DNA from: Bacteroidota bacterium
Lineage (GTDB): Bacteria > Bacteroidota > Ignavibacteria > UBA10030 > UBA8401
Reading direction: 5' to 3'
Assembly: GCA_041658205.1 (NCBI GenBank)
Contig: JBBAAO010000001.1
Coordinates: 62,001-126,000 of the forward strand
Length of the DNA stretch: 64,000 bases
In this document: one piece after another, positions 19,521 through 28,933 of the stretch
Position numbering within the stretch: the stretch's first letter is position 1
Layout of the letters: each line of letters opens with the position of its first letter
Translations under genes and position numbers: made by a program
The notes under the pieces: model-generated
What the model was told of the DNA's origin: nothing
The model's input: the letters and a program-made list of their open reading frames with translations, nothing else
Database searches by the model: none

Positions 19521-21161
19521 TTATTTCAACAGAATACACTTTTTCATTTCGGTTACCGTTTTCTCTTTATTGTTTATATCGATTCTGTAAAAATATACGC
19601 CAGAGGCGTATCCGCCTTTGGCGGATATTCCCGACGAAACGTTATGGACGGTCCACTGCACTTCCTTCCATCCTGCAGTCTGCTCTTCGTTCACAAGCGT
19701 TTCAATTTCTCTCCCTAGCAAATCATAGACAACGAGTTTTACGTTTGCCGATGATGGAAGTGAATACCGTATTGTTGTTGACGGATTGAAGGGATTTGGA
19801 TAGTTTTGATCAAGATTGAAAGATGTTGGAATTCCAGAAATATCTTCTACAGAAACGTTTATTGGAAGATCGTTTTCAACAGCGCCGATATCCGGTTTTG
19901 TCCCTGTCTCCCTCGGCCGTGCTTTAGTTAAATAATCGAACAATGGTGCGTTGAGTGTTATGTTGCCAAGTGATACGGATGAATCCCCGGCTCCTATGCA
20001 TGGACTGCCAGAACTTAGATTATAGAGCGTGTCAAATGGCGCGAAACTCGGATCCGTAGAGATATTATCTGTCCCGGTCAATCCTCCATAGAAACAATTA
20101 TTCGATGAATAGATCGTTCCGTTAGTTGTCGTTATCTGATTTGAAGAGAGAGGGCTCCATACAATATTATTTAAAAGTCGGACCGTGTTTGAGGAACCGG
20201 AAATTGTACCAAGATGAATAGAATATGTCGTTGCTGAATTATTGACAATCGTATTATGTATCAACCGTAGGTCACCGCCGTTCATTCGCATTGCCGATCC
20301 CCCCTGAGCCGTATTTTTCACAATAATATTGTTGATCAGTGTCAACGTTGGTTGTTGAAGGGATGGTGAATAATAATAGACTAAGATGCCACCGCCATTT
20401 AACGCGGCGATATTATGACTAATATAGTTCTGGCTGATAATAATATTGCTTCCTCCTCCAATGGACATTCCACCTCCGCTCCTGCCGCAATAATTATTGG
20501 TGATGATATTTCCGGTAATACGTCCATTCATTCCCAGAAGCATCCCGGCTCCTTCGCTATAGGTGCCATTGACGATGTTCTCAATGATGGTATTATTTTC
20601 GATTATTGCATATTTTAAGATACTATCCGATGATGATGATCCGACTTGAATTCCTCCCCCCCACGTGTTTGTAACGGAACCCGTATTGACAATTGCATTA
20701 TTTCTAATAACGTTGTACGAAATCCTTGCTCCACCTGTGGTAACTACATCTACTCCGCCACCTTGCATACCATAAATATTTTCTGCAGTAACAAATCGTT
20801 TATTCCCTTTTCCTCCGGTGATGGTAAATCCCATGATCACTGCCGTTGTGTCGACATCCCCTTCAATGGTAACGACCGATCCGGAGTCAGGATGTGAAGA
20901 ATTAATTCCGTTGATGATCGTATTGGCGATGTGGGATTTATTGTTATCGATGATGAAGTGACTCGTTACAACAATCTTTTTTGTAATGCGGATATTTTCG
21001 ATATATGTCCCTTCAGACACCAGCACGGTATCGCCATTCACTGCAGCATTAATCGCAAGTTGAATCTTTGCAAAATCCTGTGGTACTCTTCGCGTGGTTG
21101 CTTTGGATTGTGAGATGATAAGAAACAACACGATTAGAATTGGAATAGAGATTGAACGCAT
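19521..21161 (-). CDS. Secreted beta-helix protein with T9SS tail, downstream of HTCS 1
   Basis: 546 aa, GGAGG before ATG 21161, signal peptide MRSISIPILIVLFLIISQSKA. The helix begins RRVPQDFAKIQLAINAAVNG and ends ...TGTKPDIGAVENDL, with Asn-ladder rungs and Gly-rich GGGM turns. The T9SS tail contains a palindromic insertion (19598-19628) adding the residues AKGGYASG between two copies of the SGI/SGV-YFY strand. This is the first gene after the hybrid kinase at 21313-24783, whose ectodomain is homologous to this protein. The spacer between them carries the conserved block at 21230-21286, so control by that kinase is likely but unproven. Confidence 0.86.
   Translation of the reverse strand: MRSISIPILIVLFLIISQSKATTRRVPQDFAKIQLAINAAVNGDTVLVSEGTYIENIRITKKIVVTSHFIIDNNKSHIANTIINGINSSHPDSGSVVTIEGDVDTTAVIMGFTITGGKGNKRFVTAENIYGMQGGGVDVVTTGGARISYNVIRNNAIVNTGSVTNTWGGGIQVGSSSSDSILKYAIIENNTIIENIVNGTYSEGAGMLLGMNGRITGNIITNNYCGRSGGGMSIGGGSNIIISQNYISHNIAALNGGGILVYYYSPSLQQPTLTLINNIIVKNTAQGGSAMRMNGGDLRLIHNTIVNNSATTYSIHLGTISGSSNTVRLLNNIVWSPLSSNQITTTNGTIYSSNNCFYGGLTGTDNISTDPSFAPFDTLYNLSSGSPCIGAGDSSVSLGNITLNAPLFDYLTKARPRETGTKPDIGAVENDLPINVSVEDISGIPTSFNLDQNYPNPFNPSTTIRYSLPSSANVKLVVYDLLGREIETLVNEEQTAGWKEVQWTVHNVSSGISAKGGYASGVYFYRIDINNKEKTVTEMKKCILLK
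19598..19628. repeat. In-frame double palindrome inside a T9SS tail
   Basis: ACGCCAGAGGCGT and ATCCGCCTTTGGCGGAT stand side by side within coding sequence. The frame is kept and the tail strand SGI-YFY is split by eight residues. Sister tails lack it. Confidence 0.75.
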
Positions 21162-21229
21162 AATGCCTCCTATGGTGATGGTAGTGATTGGTAATTAACT
21201 CGCCAAAATTAAAGAAAGCACGGAAATGA

Positions 21230-21286
21230 GTGTTAACACCAATGATGCAAACTTTACCACTGGTGATGCATTTTTCAGCGTTGAAG
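21230..21286. promoter_or_regulatory. Conserved candidate operator upstream of beta-helix gene, copy 1
   Basis: The spacer between HTCS 1 and its downstream cargo gene contains the palindrome GTGTTAACAC, then TACCACTGGTGATGCA and CAGCGTTGAAG. The same order and spacing recur without gaps at 32073-32129. Two TGATGCA words 21 bp apart here would suit tandem AraC-type half-sites, and the HTCS carries an AraC-type domain. Confidence 0.55.
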
Positions 21287-21312
21287 GGTTGAACAAAAAA
21301 GACAAAAAAGTA

Positions 21313-24300
21313 TTATTTCTGATGATTGCGGAATTGATTAGGAGGGAGGCCGAACTGTTCTTGAAAACATTTGGCAAAATAGGAGTGGTTACTGAATCCG
21401 ACAGCGTCTGCGATTTCGGCGATGGTGCCGGAATTTTTTTCGAGAAGTTCTTTTGCACGCTGTAAACGAAGATGGCGAAGGAAGTCACTTGGAGCCATGT
21501 TAGTGATCGCTTTCAATTTCCGTTGAAGTTGCGTACGGCTGAGGAAAATTTCGTGGGCAAATGTTTCAACATCAAATTCTGGTTCAGAAATATGTGCTGT
21601 AACAATTGCCGTTGATTTTTGCAGGAATATGTCGTCAAGAGATACAGCAGCGATTTCACCCGGCTTTAGTGGAACTGCTTTACCGTAGGTTTCACGAAGT
21701 ATCTTTCTATTTTCCAATAAATTGTGGACACGGGTAAGAAGCTCTTGAGCATCGAACGGTTTCACCAGATAATCATCGGCTCCTGTTTTCAATCCTTTGA
21801 TTTTGTCGACCTTTTCCGCTAACGCAGTCAACAGGATAATTGGAATATGACTCGTACGTTCATCGTGTTTCAAATCGCTGCAAAGTTCCCGACCATCCTT
21901 CTTTGGCATCATCACATCGCTGATGACAAGATCGGGGATTTGGAATTTTGTTTTTTGGAGCGCCTCATCACCATCTATTGCTTCAATAATATTGTAATAG
22001 GGGGAGAGCTGTGAGCGGATAAAGATCCTCGCATCTTCGCTATCCTCGGCAATCAGAATGAGCGGCTGTTCATCAGAACTGACTGGAATTTCTGAAGAGT
22101 CTTGATATGAAGATCCATTGTGTTGTTTCTCTTTCGATGCATCATTGATATTGTTCGAATCGATTTCGGAAACATCATACCCTGAAAGAGGAATTCGTAC
22201 CGTTACCACTGTTCCTTTTCCCAATTCACTCTCTAGGCTGATCGATCCATGATGAATTTCAGCAAGTTCTTTGGATAATGATAAACCGATCCCGGTCCCT
22301 TCTGTTTTGTGTGTGGTATCAACGCGGTAAAAACGGTCAAAAACATGCTGCAGATGTTCCGGTGCGATCCCTTCGCCGGTATCGCCGATGAAAAGAACCA
22401 GATCACCTTTTTCCTCCTTAACACCTACCTCAATAATGCCCCCGGCTCGAGTAAATTTAATGGCGTTGGATATGCAGTTCTGCAAAATATGTTCCACCTT
22501 CTCAGCATCGATCCATCCCGTTAGTTGTTCTTGTTCCGAAATGAAACGTATGTCGATCTGTTTCTTTGCCGCGGGGCTCGAAAAATACCCCGTAATGCGG
22601 CGAAGGAGGGAAACAATTTCCAACTGTGCTACACGCAACTTAATCGTGCCGGATTCCAGCCGGGAATATTGCAGCAATAATTCAATCAGCCGCATCAATC
22701 GTTGGGCATTTCGCTGAATCAATCCAAGTTGCTCTAATCCTTCGCTGTCTTTTCTTTGATGCAGTAAAAACTCTACAGGACCAAGTATGAGTGAAAGGGG
22801 AGTGCGAAGTTCATGCGTAACATTCGCAAAAAATCTTGATTTTAACTTGTCCAATTCCTCCAGTTTTGCTGCCTGGATTTGGGTTGTTTTCACGTTATGT
22901 TCCATCAGGATTCGCTTGTTCCGTATACTTGATAGAAAAACTGTACATAGTATTACTGTTAATCCATACAATACGTATGCCCACCATTGTTGATACCAAT
23001 AGGGAAGGACGGTAATGGGAATCGATACGATGTTTCCCCGTTCTCTATATTTATCTTCATCAGCAGGTTGAATAACAAAACTGTACGATCCTGGTTTCAG
23101 TCCGGTATAGGAAAGATATCGGCGATCATTTTCGACGGTGATAAATTCAAACTTTTGATCTGCCCCCATTAACCAATAATTTGTGTAGAAACCACCCTGA
23201 CGCGAAAGGGGTTTCATTTTCAATTCTATTTCAAGAAAATTATCTCCCGGCGGCAATGTGATTGGTGTGATCGTTTGAAGCGAATCTGCATGGAATATAT
23301 TGTCGTCATTCATAACAATTGTTGTTACAATCTTTCCGCCGCGCAGGATGTGGAAGCTGTCTACATCATAGACCTTCTGAGAAATTTGTCTGAGGAGAAA
23401 TGTCAGTTTTACAAATTGACTATTTTGTATTTTAAACTCCTTCAGTAATTCTTCGGCTTCATCGGACCTATTTTCTATTGATTCAATAGCGCCAATATCA
23501 GCATGTCCTCCGGAGTGATTTGTACGATCCGATCCAAAAAAATCCGTTCTAGGGGAGATGAAGATTTCACGAAATAACCAGAATGAATCAATGGCAATCC
23601 CAATACAAGGGCTCCGTGGTGAAAGACGAAAGAGTGAATCGCCTGAAAGAAATCCTGGGTTGCGGTGAAAATTATTTCGGCCAGGAAATCCCCCTTGGAT
23701 TAAATTATTTGTTACGCGTTTGTTTCCGTTCGTGGTGATCTGATCGGGAGTATTATTCCAGATGATATTGTTGAAAAGGTCGGAAATTGATTGTCCCAAA
23801 TCGATGCCTCCTCCAAAGCTTCTCGCTCGGTTCCCAACGATAGTATTATTGGCAATGACGGTGTATGCGTTTGTGTAACAATATAATCCTCCTCCTCCTT
23901 CTTCGGCACGGTTATCAGAAATTATATTATTGGTGATGATGGTTCTGCCTAATTTCCCGGGAACTTTTACCACAACGATACCTGCACCAATACCTGCACT
24001 GTTATTATGTATAAAGTTGCCGTCAATAAGTACATCGATAAAATTCCCTACCGATACTCCGCCGCCAACAGCACGTTGTTGACCGCGTGAAATATTTCGT
24101 GTAATAATGTTTCTGCGAATAATTGCGCGTTGAAAAATTGAGATCCCGCCGGATTCGGCATGAAACCCCGTAACGGTATTATCCTCAATAATATTTTCTT
24201 CAATAATCAATAACGGCAGGTTGGGAAGATAATTGGTATTAATTGTTGCCAGTGCAGCACCTCCGACGCAATTCCATTGAGCGGATTTTGTAAGATGATT

Positions 24301-24783
24301 GTTCCGTATAATGTTGTGTGCTATTCGTGCACCAGATTCTACGATCCGGACACCAGCAGCGCTCTTCCAATACTGAAAGCCGGGAGGATCATCCGGCCAA
24401 TAGTTACCCGTCCCTGATCCACCGGTAATGGTAAATCCAATCAGAACACACGATGTGTCCGTGCCATTAAAAATTGTTACGACAGAAGCTTGAGCAGCGT
24501 TTTTCGGTCTGCTGCCGTCGATAATCGTATTGGAAATGTGAGATGTATCCTTGTCGACTATGAAACGACTGGCAAGGGTGATATTTTTGTTGATAAGGAT
24601 ATTCTCAAAATAAATTCCATGATCAACAAGAACAGTATCACCGATCCTTGACGCATTGATTGCGGATTGTATTGTCCGATATTGTTGAGGAACGCTAAGT
24701 TGGGAAGGAACAACAATGGAGGGAAGTGTTATCAGCGACAAAAATATTACGAATGCCACCAGATGATGTTCTGTTCGATTCAT
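21313..24783 (-). CDS. Hybrid two-component system protein (HTCS 1) with beta-helix sensor domain
   Basis: 1156 aa in one chain. A signal/anchor (MNRTEHHLVAFVIFLSLITL) is followed by a periplasmic right-handed beta-helix (about 28-410; starts LSVPQQYRTIQSAINASRIG, ends ...GGHADIGAIES), a Y_Y_Y-like domain (about 420-595; GLKPGSYSFVIQPADED) and one membrane helix (about 598-620). HisKA follows with His657 (NVTHELRTPLSLILGP), then HATPase_c (DTGEGI, GTGIGLSLSKEL), a receiver with Asp956 (LVISDVMMPKKDG) and a C-terminal AraC helix-turn-helix (about 1055-1150; IAEIADAVGFSNHSYFAKCF). Most HTCS proteins sense through Reg_prop propellers; here the sensor is homologous to the secreted beta-helix proteins around it. 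Likely a membrane-bound sensor and transcription factor for the local cargo genes. The ligand is unknown. Confidence 0.93.
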   Translation of the reverse strand: MNRTEHHLVAFVIFLSLITLPSIVVPSQLSVPQQYRTIQSAINASRIGDTVLVDHGIYFENILINKNITLASRFIVDKDTSHISNTIIDGSRPKNAAQASVVTIFNGTDTSCVLIGFTITGGSGTGNYWPDDPPGFQYWKSAAGVRIVESGARIAHNIIRNNHLTKSAQWNCVGGAALATINTNYLPNLPLLIIEENIIEDNTVTGFHAESGGISIFQRAIIRRNIITRNISRGQQRAVGGGVSVGNFIDVLIDGNFIHNNSAGIGAGIVVVKVPGKLGRTIITNNIISDNRAEEGGGGLYCYTNAYTVIANNTIVGNRARSFGGGIDLGQSISDLFNNIIWNNTPDQITTNGNKRVTNNLIQGGFPGRNNFHRNPGFLSGDSLFRLSPRSPCIGIAIDSFWLFREIFISPRTDFFGSDRTNHSGGHADIGAIESIENRSDEAEELLKEFKIQNSQFVKLTFLLRQISQKVYDVDSFHILRGGKIVTTIVMNDDNIFHADSLQTITPITLPPGDNFLEIELKMKPLSRQGGFYTNYWLMGADQKFEFITVENDRRYLSYTGLKPGSYSFVIQPADEDKYRERGNIVSIPITVLPYWYQQWWAYVLYGLTVILCTVFLSSIRNKRILMEHNVKTTQIQAAKLEELDKLKSRFFANVTHELRTPLSLILGPVEFLLHQRKDSEGLEQLGLIQRNAQRLMRLIELLLQYSRLESGTIKLRVAQLEIVSLLRRITGYFSSPAAKKQIDIRFISEQEQLTGWIDAEKVEHILQNCISNAIKFTRAGGIIEVGVKEEKGDLVLFIGDTGEGIAPEHLQHVFDRFYRVDTTHKTEGTGIGLSLSKELAEIHHGSISLESELGKGTVVTVRIPLSGYDVSEIDSNNINDASKEKQHNGSSYQDSSEIPVSSDEQPLILIAEDSEDARIFIRSQLSPYYNIIEAIDGDEALQKTKFQIPDLVISDVMMPKKDGRELCSDLKHDERTSHIPIILLTALAEKVDKIKGLKTGADDYLVKPFDAQELLTRVHNLLENRKILRETYGKAVPLKPGEIAAVSLDDIFLQKSTAIVTAHISEPEFDVETFAHEIFLSRTQLQRKLKAITNMAPSDFLRHLRLQRAKELLEKNSGTIAEIADAVGFSNHSYFAKCFQEQFGLPPNQFRNHQK

Positions 24784-24815
24784 TCAATATCCCCGAATGA
24801 CAGAATGATAGCCGA

Positions 24816-24850
24816 AAGAACATACATATTTGATCTGTTGGATTCAACAA
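24816..24850 (-). promoter_or_regulatory. Conserved upstream element of HTCS 1
   Basis: The 17-bp word whose plus strand is AAGAACATACATATTTG, followed by a GGATT-CAACAA block, lies 33 bp upstream of the HTCS 1 start and recurs 28 bp upstream of HTCS 2. On the minus strand it reads TTGTTG...TATGTATGTTC, loosely like Bacteroidota -33/-7 promoters. Confidence 0.5.
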
Positions 24851-24911
24851 TATAAAAAAGAACCAAATGATTTTATTCTTGCAGGCCGATTGTTCTTTAT
24901 TCTGCACGTGC

Positions 24912-25046
24912 AACCTTGCGAAGGTTCCCACAAAGAAGGCGGGCAGGCCAAACCTTCGCAAGATTATGAAACTATTTCATCAACAAAATTTTCTTTGCCT
25001 CAGTAAAATTACCTGCTGTCATTCTCACCAAATACATCCCGCTCGC
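24912..25046. repeat. Duplicated palindrome plus T9SS-tail segment, copy 2
   Basis: 135 bp matching 12543-12677 with two mismatches: the 15-bp inverted arms, the GC-rich centre, the stop codon region and the first part of a T9SS tail (minus strand). In copy 1 this is the live end of the fusion gene; here it is detached from any gene. Confidence 0.85.
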
Positions 25047-25098
25047 AATATCTTTGGCATTCCACTCCACTTCCTTCCATCCCGCCGATTGTTCTTCT
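24971..25098 (-). pseudogene. Orphan T9SS-tail remnant
   Basis: On the minus strand it still encodes a good tail end (SAGWKEVEWNAKDIASGMYL, then AKKILLMK and a stop) but breaks off at the NEEQ boundary, where TTTTTTGTAGGACGGATC palindrome sequence begins. The intact tail of the neighbouring esterase starts only at 25134. Confidence 0.75.
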
Positions 25099-25102
25099 TT
25101 TT

Positions 25103-25132
25103 TGTAGGACGGATCACCGATCCGTCCTACAG
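25103..25132. repeat. Hairpin between remnant tail and live gene end
   Basis: GTAGGACGGATC and GATCCGTCCTAC form a perfect 12-bp stem around three bases just before the stop codon of the esterase gene; it may also act as a terminator stem. Confidence 0.7.
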
Positions 25133-25133
25133 A

Positions 25134-26996
25134 TTATTTCACCATCATCATTTTTTTCGTTTCAACAAAACTCCCTACTGACAATTTGTAAAAATAAATC
25201 CCCGACGACACGCTGCTTGCATTCCACTCCACTTCTTTCCATCCGGCAGTCTGTTCTTCGTTCACGAGTGTTGCAATCTCTCTTCCGAGAATGTCGTGTA
25301 TGGTCAGCTTCACGTGCGCGGAGGAGGGGAGAGCGTACCGAATTGTTGTTGCTGGGTTGAACGGATTTGGGAAATTTTGTTCAAGAGAGAATTCTGTAGG
25401 CAGCATGTTGTCCGAAATAAAAATTCCAGTTGGTTGAATCGTGAATGAGACCGTATCGGTCCAGACTGGAATTCCTTCACTAAAAATGGTGAGGAGTAAT
25501 TTTACTATTTTTGGTGAAGGACAGGCAGGATTTACTTTTACTTCTTGTCGAAATATTCCTAAACTGTCCTTGCCAGGGGGAAGGTTTCCAAAAAATATCG
25601 TTGCTGTTGTACCCAAACTAATCATAGTATCAATCTTTGTTACCATTGCCTCCACATTTTTTACCGTATCAACTGTCCCAATATTACCAAGACGAAATCT
25701 CAATCGAAAACTATCTCCCGGGTTTGGAATTGTATCGGTGGTTGTAAAAACAACATTTTTACATTTAACAGGTCCGTTGGTAAAAAAATTTTTGAGTTGC
25801 GGTAACAAATGGAAAGATCCATCAATAATGTCATCAGTCCGTATTTTAACGGTGAAACTGCTTTCTTTCTTTGGGGCAAGCAAGCGGCAGCCCCATACAC
25901 TGTCGTCTGGATTTCCGTCTCCATGTAATCCGTCATTATATAAGGATATGCTATCGTATCTCACTCCTGATACATAATGTATTAACGCGCTGAGCTTGGT
26001 TGTGTGCTTTAATGGATTTGAAAGAATTACGTTGAGAAAGATGCTATCCAAATCGGGACGATAATACGAACGATCTAATTTGGCGTCGTGTGACGATGCC
26101 GTAAAGCGAGGATTTGGAATAGGAAACTGTTTGAAGAAATTCCAAATTTCTTTAGTTGCATTGATATCCCGGTTGATAGGGACAGTGCCAATAGGAGGCG
26201 CGTCTGGCCAAACATGCCGACCACCAATGACTTTGAATAGAATTACTTGCGATGTATTTGCAGATGAGCGATAAGTATACTTTTCGATTGTTGATTGATC
26301 ATGGATGTCTATGTTAGGGACATACAGAGTTTCCGGAGATGATTGACAAAGGTTTTTGTTTATTAATAAATCAATTGTTTGATTTACCGAGTACCACCCA
26401 GTTTGTCCCCCATTGTAATACACCTCCTGATCATTGGTACCATGGATCAGCATAGCAGGAATTGGTTTTGGAGAATTATATGCTGCTACTGTACCAGCGG
26501 TAATAACACCACAAACAGAGGCGATTGAAGTTATACGGTTTCCCAGACGGCCTGCCAGTTTAAGACTCATAAATCCGCCGTTGGAATATCCGCACGAATA
26601 GATACGTTGAGTATCAATATTGAACCGAGATATCAATGAATCAATGATCATTGAAATGAAACCAACATCATCAGTATTGGGAGTTGGGTATTGGGGATTT
26701 TCAGAAATACCGCTGTTCCAATGTGTAAGGTCACTTGCACTTGGATATACTGTAATAAAGCCAACACTGTCGCCGAACAGATGCGTCTTAAGATAATCTC
26801 GGGTGTAAGCAGCTGTCCAATCATAAGCATGAAGATTGAAGACAACGGGCAATCCAGCCTGATCTACACGACTTTTAGGCAAATATACAAGACACTCTCT
26901 TGTGATACTTTCCCATTGAAAATACCATTTGTCCTGTGACAACAATAACGGACTGAATAAAAGAATCAATTGTATAACTTTTAGAAATTGTTTCAT
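25134..26996 (-). CDS. Secreted PHB-depolymerase-like esterase with T9SS tail
   Basis: 620 aa, signal peptide MKQFLKVIQLILLFSPLLLS, AAAGAG before ATG 26996. The catalytic half is a clear paralogue of the esterase at 10304-12511: nucleophile Ser138 in CGYSNGGF, Asp in HGTNDQEVYY, His in GGRHVWPD. GGRHVWP differs from the usual GGGHEWP. The second half replaces the propeller with the YNDGLHGDGNPDDSVWG module and a CARDB-like domain that also occur in the S41 peptidase at 1119. A T9SS tail ends it. Probable secreted esterase of unknown substrate. Confidence 0.86.
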   Translation of the reverse strand: MKQFLKVIQLILLFSPLLLSQDKWYFQWESITRECLVYLPKSRVDQAGLPVVFNLHAYDWTAAYTRDYLKTHLFGDSVGFITVYPSASDLTHWNSGISENPQYPTPNTDDVGFISMIIDSLISRFNIDTQRIYSCGYSNGGFMSLKLAGRLGNRITSIASVCGVITAGTVAAYNSPKPIPAMLIHGTNDQEVYYNGGQTGWYSVNQTIDLLINKNLCQSSPETLYVPNIDIHDQSTIEKYTYRSSANTSQVILFKVIGGRHVWPDAPPIGTVPINRDINATKEIWNFFKQFPIPNPRFTASSHDAKLDRSYYRPDLDSIFLNVILSNPLKHTTKLSALIHYVSGVRYDSISLYNDGLHGDGNPDDSVWGCRLLAPKKESSFTVKIRTDDIIDGSFHLLPQLKNFFTNGPVKCKNVVFTTTDTIPNPGDSFRLRFRLGNIGTVDTVKNVEAMVTKIDTMISLGTTATIFFGNLPPGKDSLGIFRQEVKVNPACPSPKIVKLLLTIFSEGIPVWTDTVSFTIQPTGIFISDNMLPTEFSLEQNFPNPFNPATTIRYALPSSAHVKLTIHDILGREIATLVNEEQTAGWKEVEWNASSVSSGIYFYKLSVGSFVETKKMMMVK

Positions 26997-27022
26997 ACTC
27001 TTTCCTTTTTTTTATTTTTTTA

Positions 27023-27060
27023 TCATACCAATAACATCTTTCTCGTCTCATCCCCGCTAT
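27023..27060 (-). pseudogene. Short fragment of a T9SS tail
   Basis: The plus-strand sequence TCATACCAATAACATCTTTC matches the 3' end of intact genes such as those ending at 15160 and 17082 (minus-strand ...MLLVR-stop), but only the final ten or so codons remain. Confidence 0.4.
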
Positions 27061-27107
27061 CCTTTAACTTAGCTCAGGATTCAATGGGGTCTCGAATACC
27101 GATTACC

Positions 27108-28853
27108 TCACTTTATAAGCATCATTCTTTTTATCTCGACAAAATTACCAGCAGTGAGTTTGTAAAAATACATTCCGCTTGCAAAGTTGATCGCGTTCCA
27201 CTTCACTTCCTTCCATCCCGCAGATTGTTCTTCGTTCACCAATGTTGCAATTTCTCTTCCGAGCAGATCGTAGATTGCAAGTTTTACTTTTGCTGATGAA
27301 GGAAGAGCATAACGAATTGTTGTTGATGGGTTGAATGGGTTGGGGTAGTTTTGACTAAGACTATAGACTTTAGGTACTTCAAATTTCTCTCGCAAACCTG
27401 TTACTATAATAGCCACCTTATTACTCATTTCACTTCGATTACCGTGAATATCAACAGCCAGAAGCGAATAGTAACAATTTAAAAACGGTTTCAATATGGG
27501 TTCACGGTAGGTTGAATCTGTTATAATTGCGAATGCTGTCATCGTATCTGGATTAAAATTGGATTCAAATGAGCGGTAAATTTCGAAATGAGATAAATCC
27601 GGTTCTCTGTTGCTGTTCCAACCAATAACGACATCATTTCCTACGATACGTCCCTCTACATTTTTTGGAGGAGATGGTGATAAATTATCCACAGAATACC
27701 CGCTGTCTATGTTTGAATCATAAAAGACATTTGGATCATCAGTATGTGCAGATACTAGGAAATAATGTAATCCGTTCGTCGTCGACATGGAGTCAAATAA
27801 CGTTGTGGCAGTATAGGAATACATTGCGAATTTGTGAGAAGGCTGATTGGCAATCCATTCCCAAGTATACTCTTTACCGTCGACCGTAGTGGTTCGAAAT
27901 GCCATACCAGAAAACTGAGGCGTTATAACTGACAAGAATAGAATTTTATGCATTTCTGCAGGTGTTTTGTCTGTGGAGCGCCAGATGCTATAAAAAGGAA
28001 GCTTTGTCGCATTCTTATCCAGATATGTTGATTCCCAAACGAGACCTACTTTGCCTCCTTGATCATTTGGAGTATCCTTAACAGAAATGATTTGTGGTCC
28101 TATGTGCCATGGAAATTCACGATAGAGTGATTGAATTTCTGAATCCGTAAGCGCGCGGTTATATATTATGACTTCGTCAATTAGACCGCTTAGGTGCATA
28201 TCATACCAATCGGGATGGTTCGCACTCATCCCAATTCTAGATTGTGCGTTCGGATCAGACCAGATTCGATTTCCACGATGTTCAGATGAAACAGCTTTTT
28301 CTCCATCCAAGACCCCGTTCACGTAGTACCGAAGGTGCTCTCCATCATATGTACCAACGACATGGTACCATACTTCAAGACTAGGCATTGGATCTACATT
28401 CTCTGCAAAAGTGTGAGGGACGACATATTCCGGCGCTGAGTCTTCCAAGGTCACCGCAAAGACTCCAGGAATCCAATACCCCCAACTTCCTCCCACATTT
28501 AAAATTATGCCATCGTGATCCATATTCATTCTTCCCTGGTCAAAGACCGTTCCGTACGTCGTATAATTTTGCATTTTTATCCAAGCAGAAATGGTGAGCG
28601 CAGACCAGCCATTAAAATTTAAACTTCCTTGATTGATTGAGACATAGGTGGTTCTATCATAGAAATGTACACTACTACCAAAGGGACTGGTGTCAAACGT
28701 AACACCATTTGAAACGATACCGTGATACCCATTCCCGGATGAATCATTTGAGTTACCGTTGAACGGATAATAGGCAACGAGTCCGGATGTAGGTATCTGA
28801 CCAAACAAAAGGTTTGACAATAAAAAAATGAACAGTGGTATAATTATTTTCAT
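27108..28853 (-). CDS. Secreted LamG / fibronectin-like protein with T9SS tail
   Basis: The start at 28853 (MKIIIPLFIFLLSNLLFG) has AGAGG at good spacing; upstream Met codons at 28859 and 28883 are less well placed. Product 581 aa. Residues about 20-240 are a LamG/concanavalin-A-like domain (GLVAYYPFNGNSNDSSGNGY, VGTYDGEHLRYYVNG, SGLIDEVIIYNRALTDSEI). About 300-500 contains fibronectin-III-like strands (WNSNREPDLSHFEIYRS), then the T9SS tail. LamG domains usually bind sugars or proteins, so a carbohydrate-binding surface protein is plausible. Confidence 0.85.
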   Translation of the reverse strand: MKIIIPLFIFLLSNLLFGQIPTSGLVAYYPFNGNSNDSSGNGYHGIVSNGVTFDTSPFGSSVHFYDRTTYVSINQGSLNFNGWSALTISAWIKMQNYTTYGTVFDQGRMNMDHDGIILNVGGSWGYWIPGVFAVTLEDSAPEYVVPHTFAENVDPMPSLEVWYHVVGTYDGEHLRYYVNGVLDGEKAVSSEHRGNRIWSDPNAQSRIGMSANHPDWYDMHLSGLIDEVIIYNRALTDSEIQSLYREFPWHIGPQIISVKDTPNDQGGKVGLVWESTYLDKNATKLPFYSIWRSTDKTPAEMHKILFLSVITPQFSGMAFRTTTVDGKEYTWEWIANQPSHKFAMYSYTATTLFDSMSTTNGLHYFLVSAHTDDPNVFYDSNIDSGYSVDNLSPSPPKNVEGRIVGNDVVIGWNSNREPDLSHFEIYRSFESNFNPDTMTAFAIITDSTYREPILKPFLNCYYSLLAVDIHGNRSEMSNKVAIIVTGLREKFEVPKVYSLSQNYPNPFNPSTTIRYALPSSAKVKLAIYDLLGREIATLVNEEQSAGWKEVKWNAINFASGMYFYKLTAGNFVEIKRMMLIK

Positions 28854-28933
28854 GACCATCCTCTTTTCCTTGTTTTTGATCACTAGAAGGTGACAATACC
28901 TCTGCTAGCTCTTGCCACTACCAGCATCAATTA

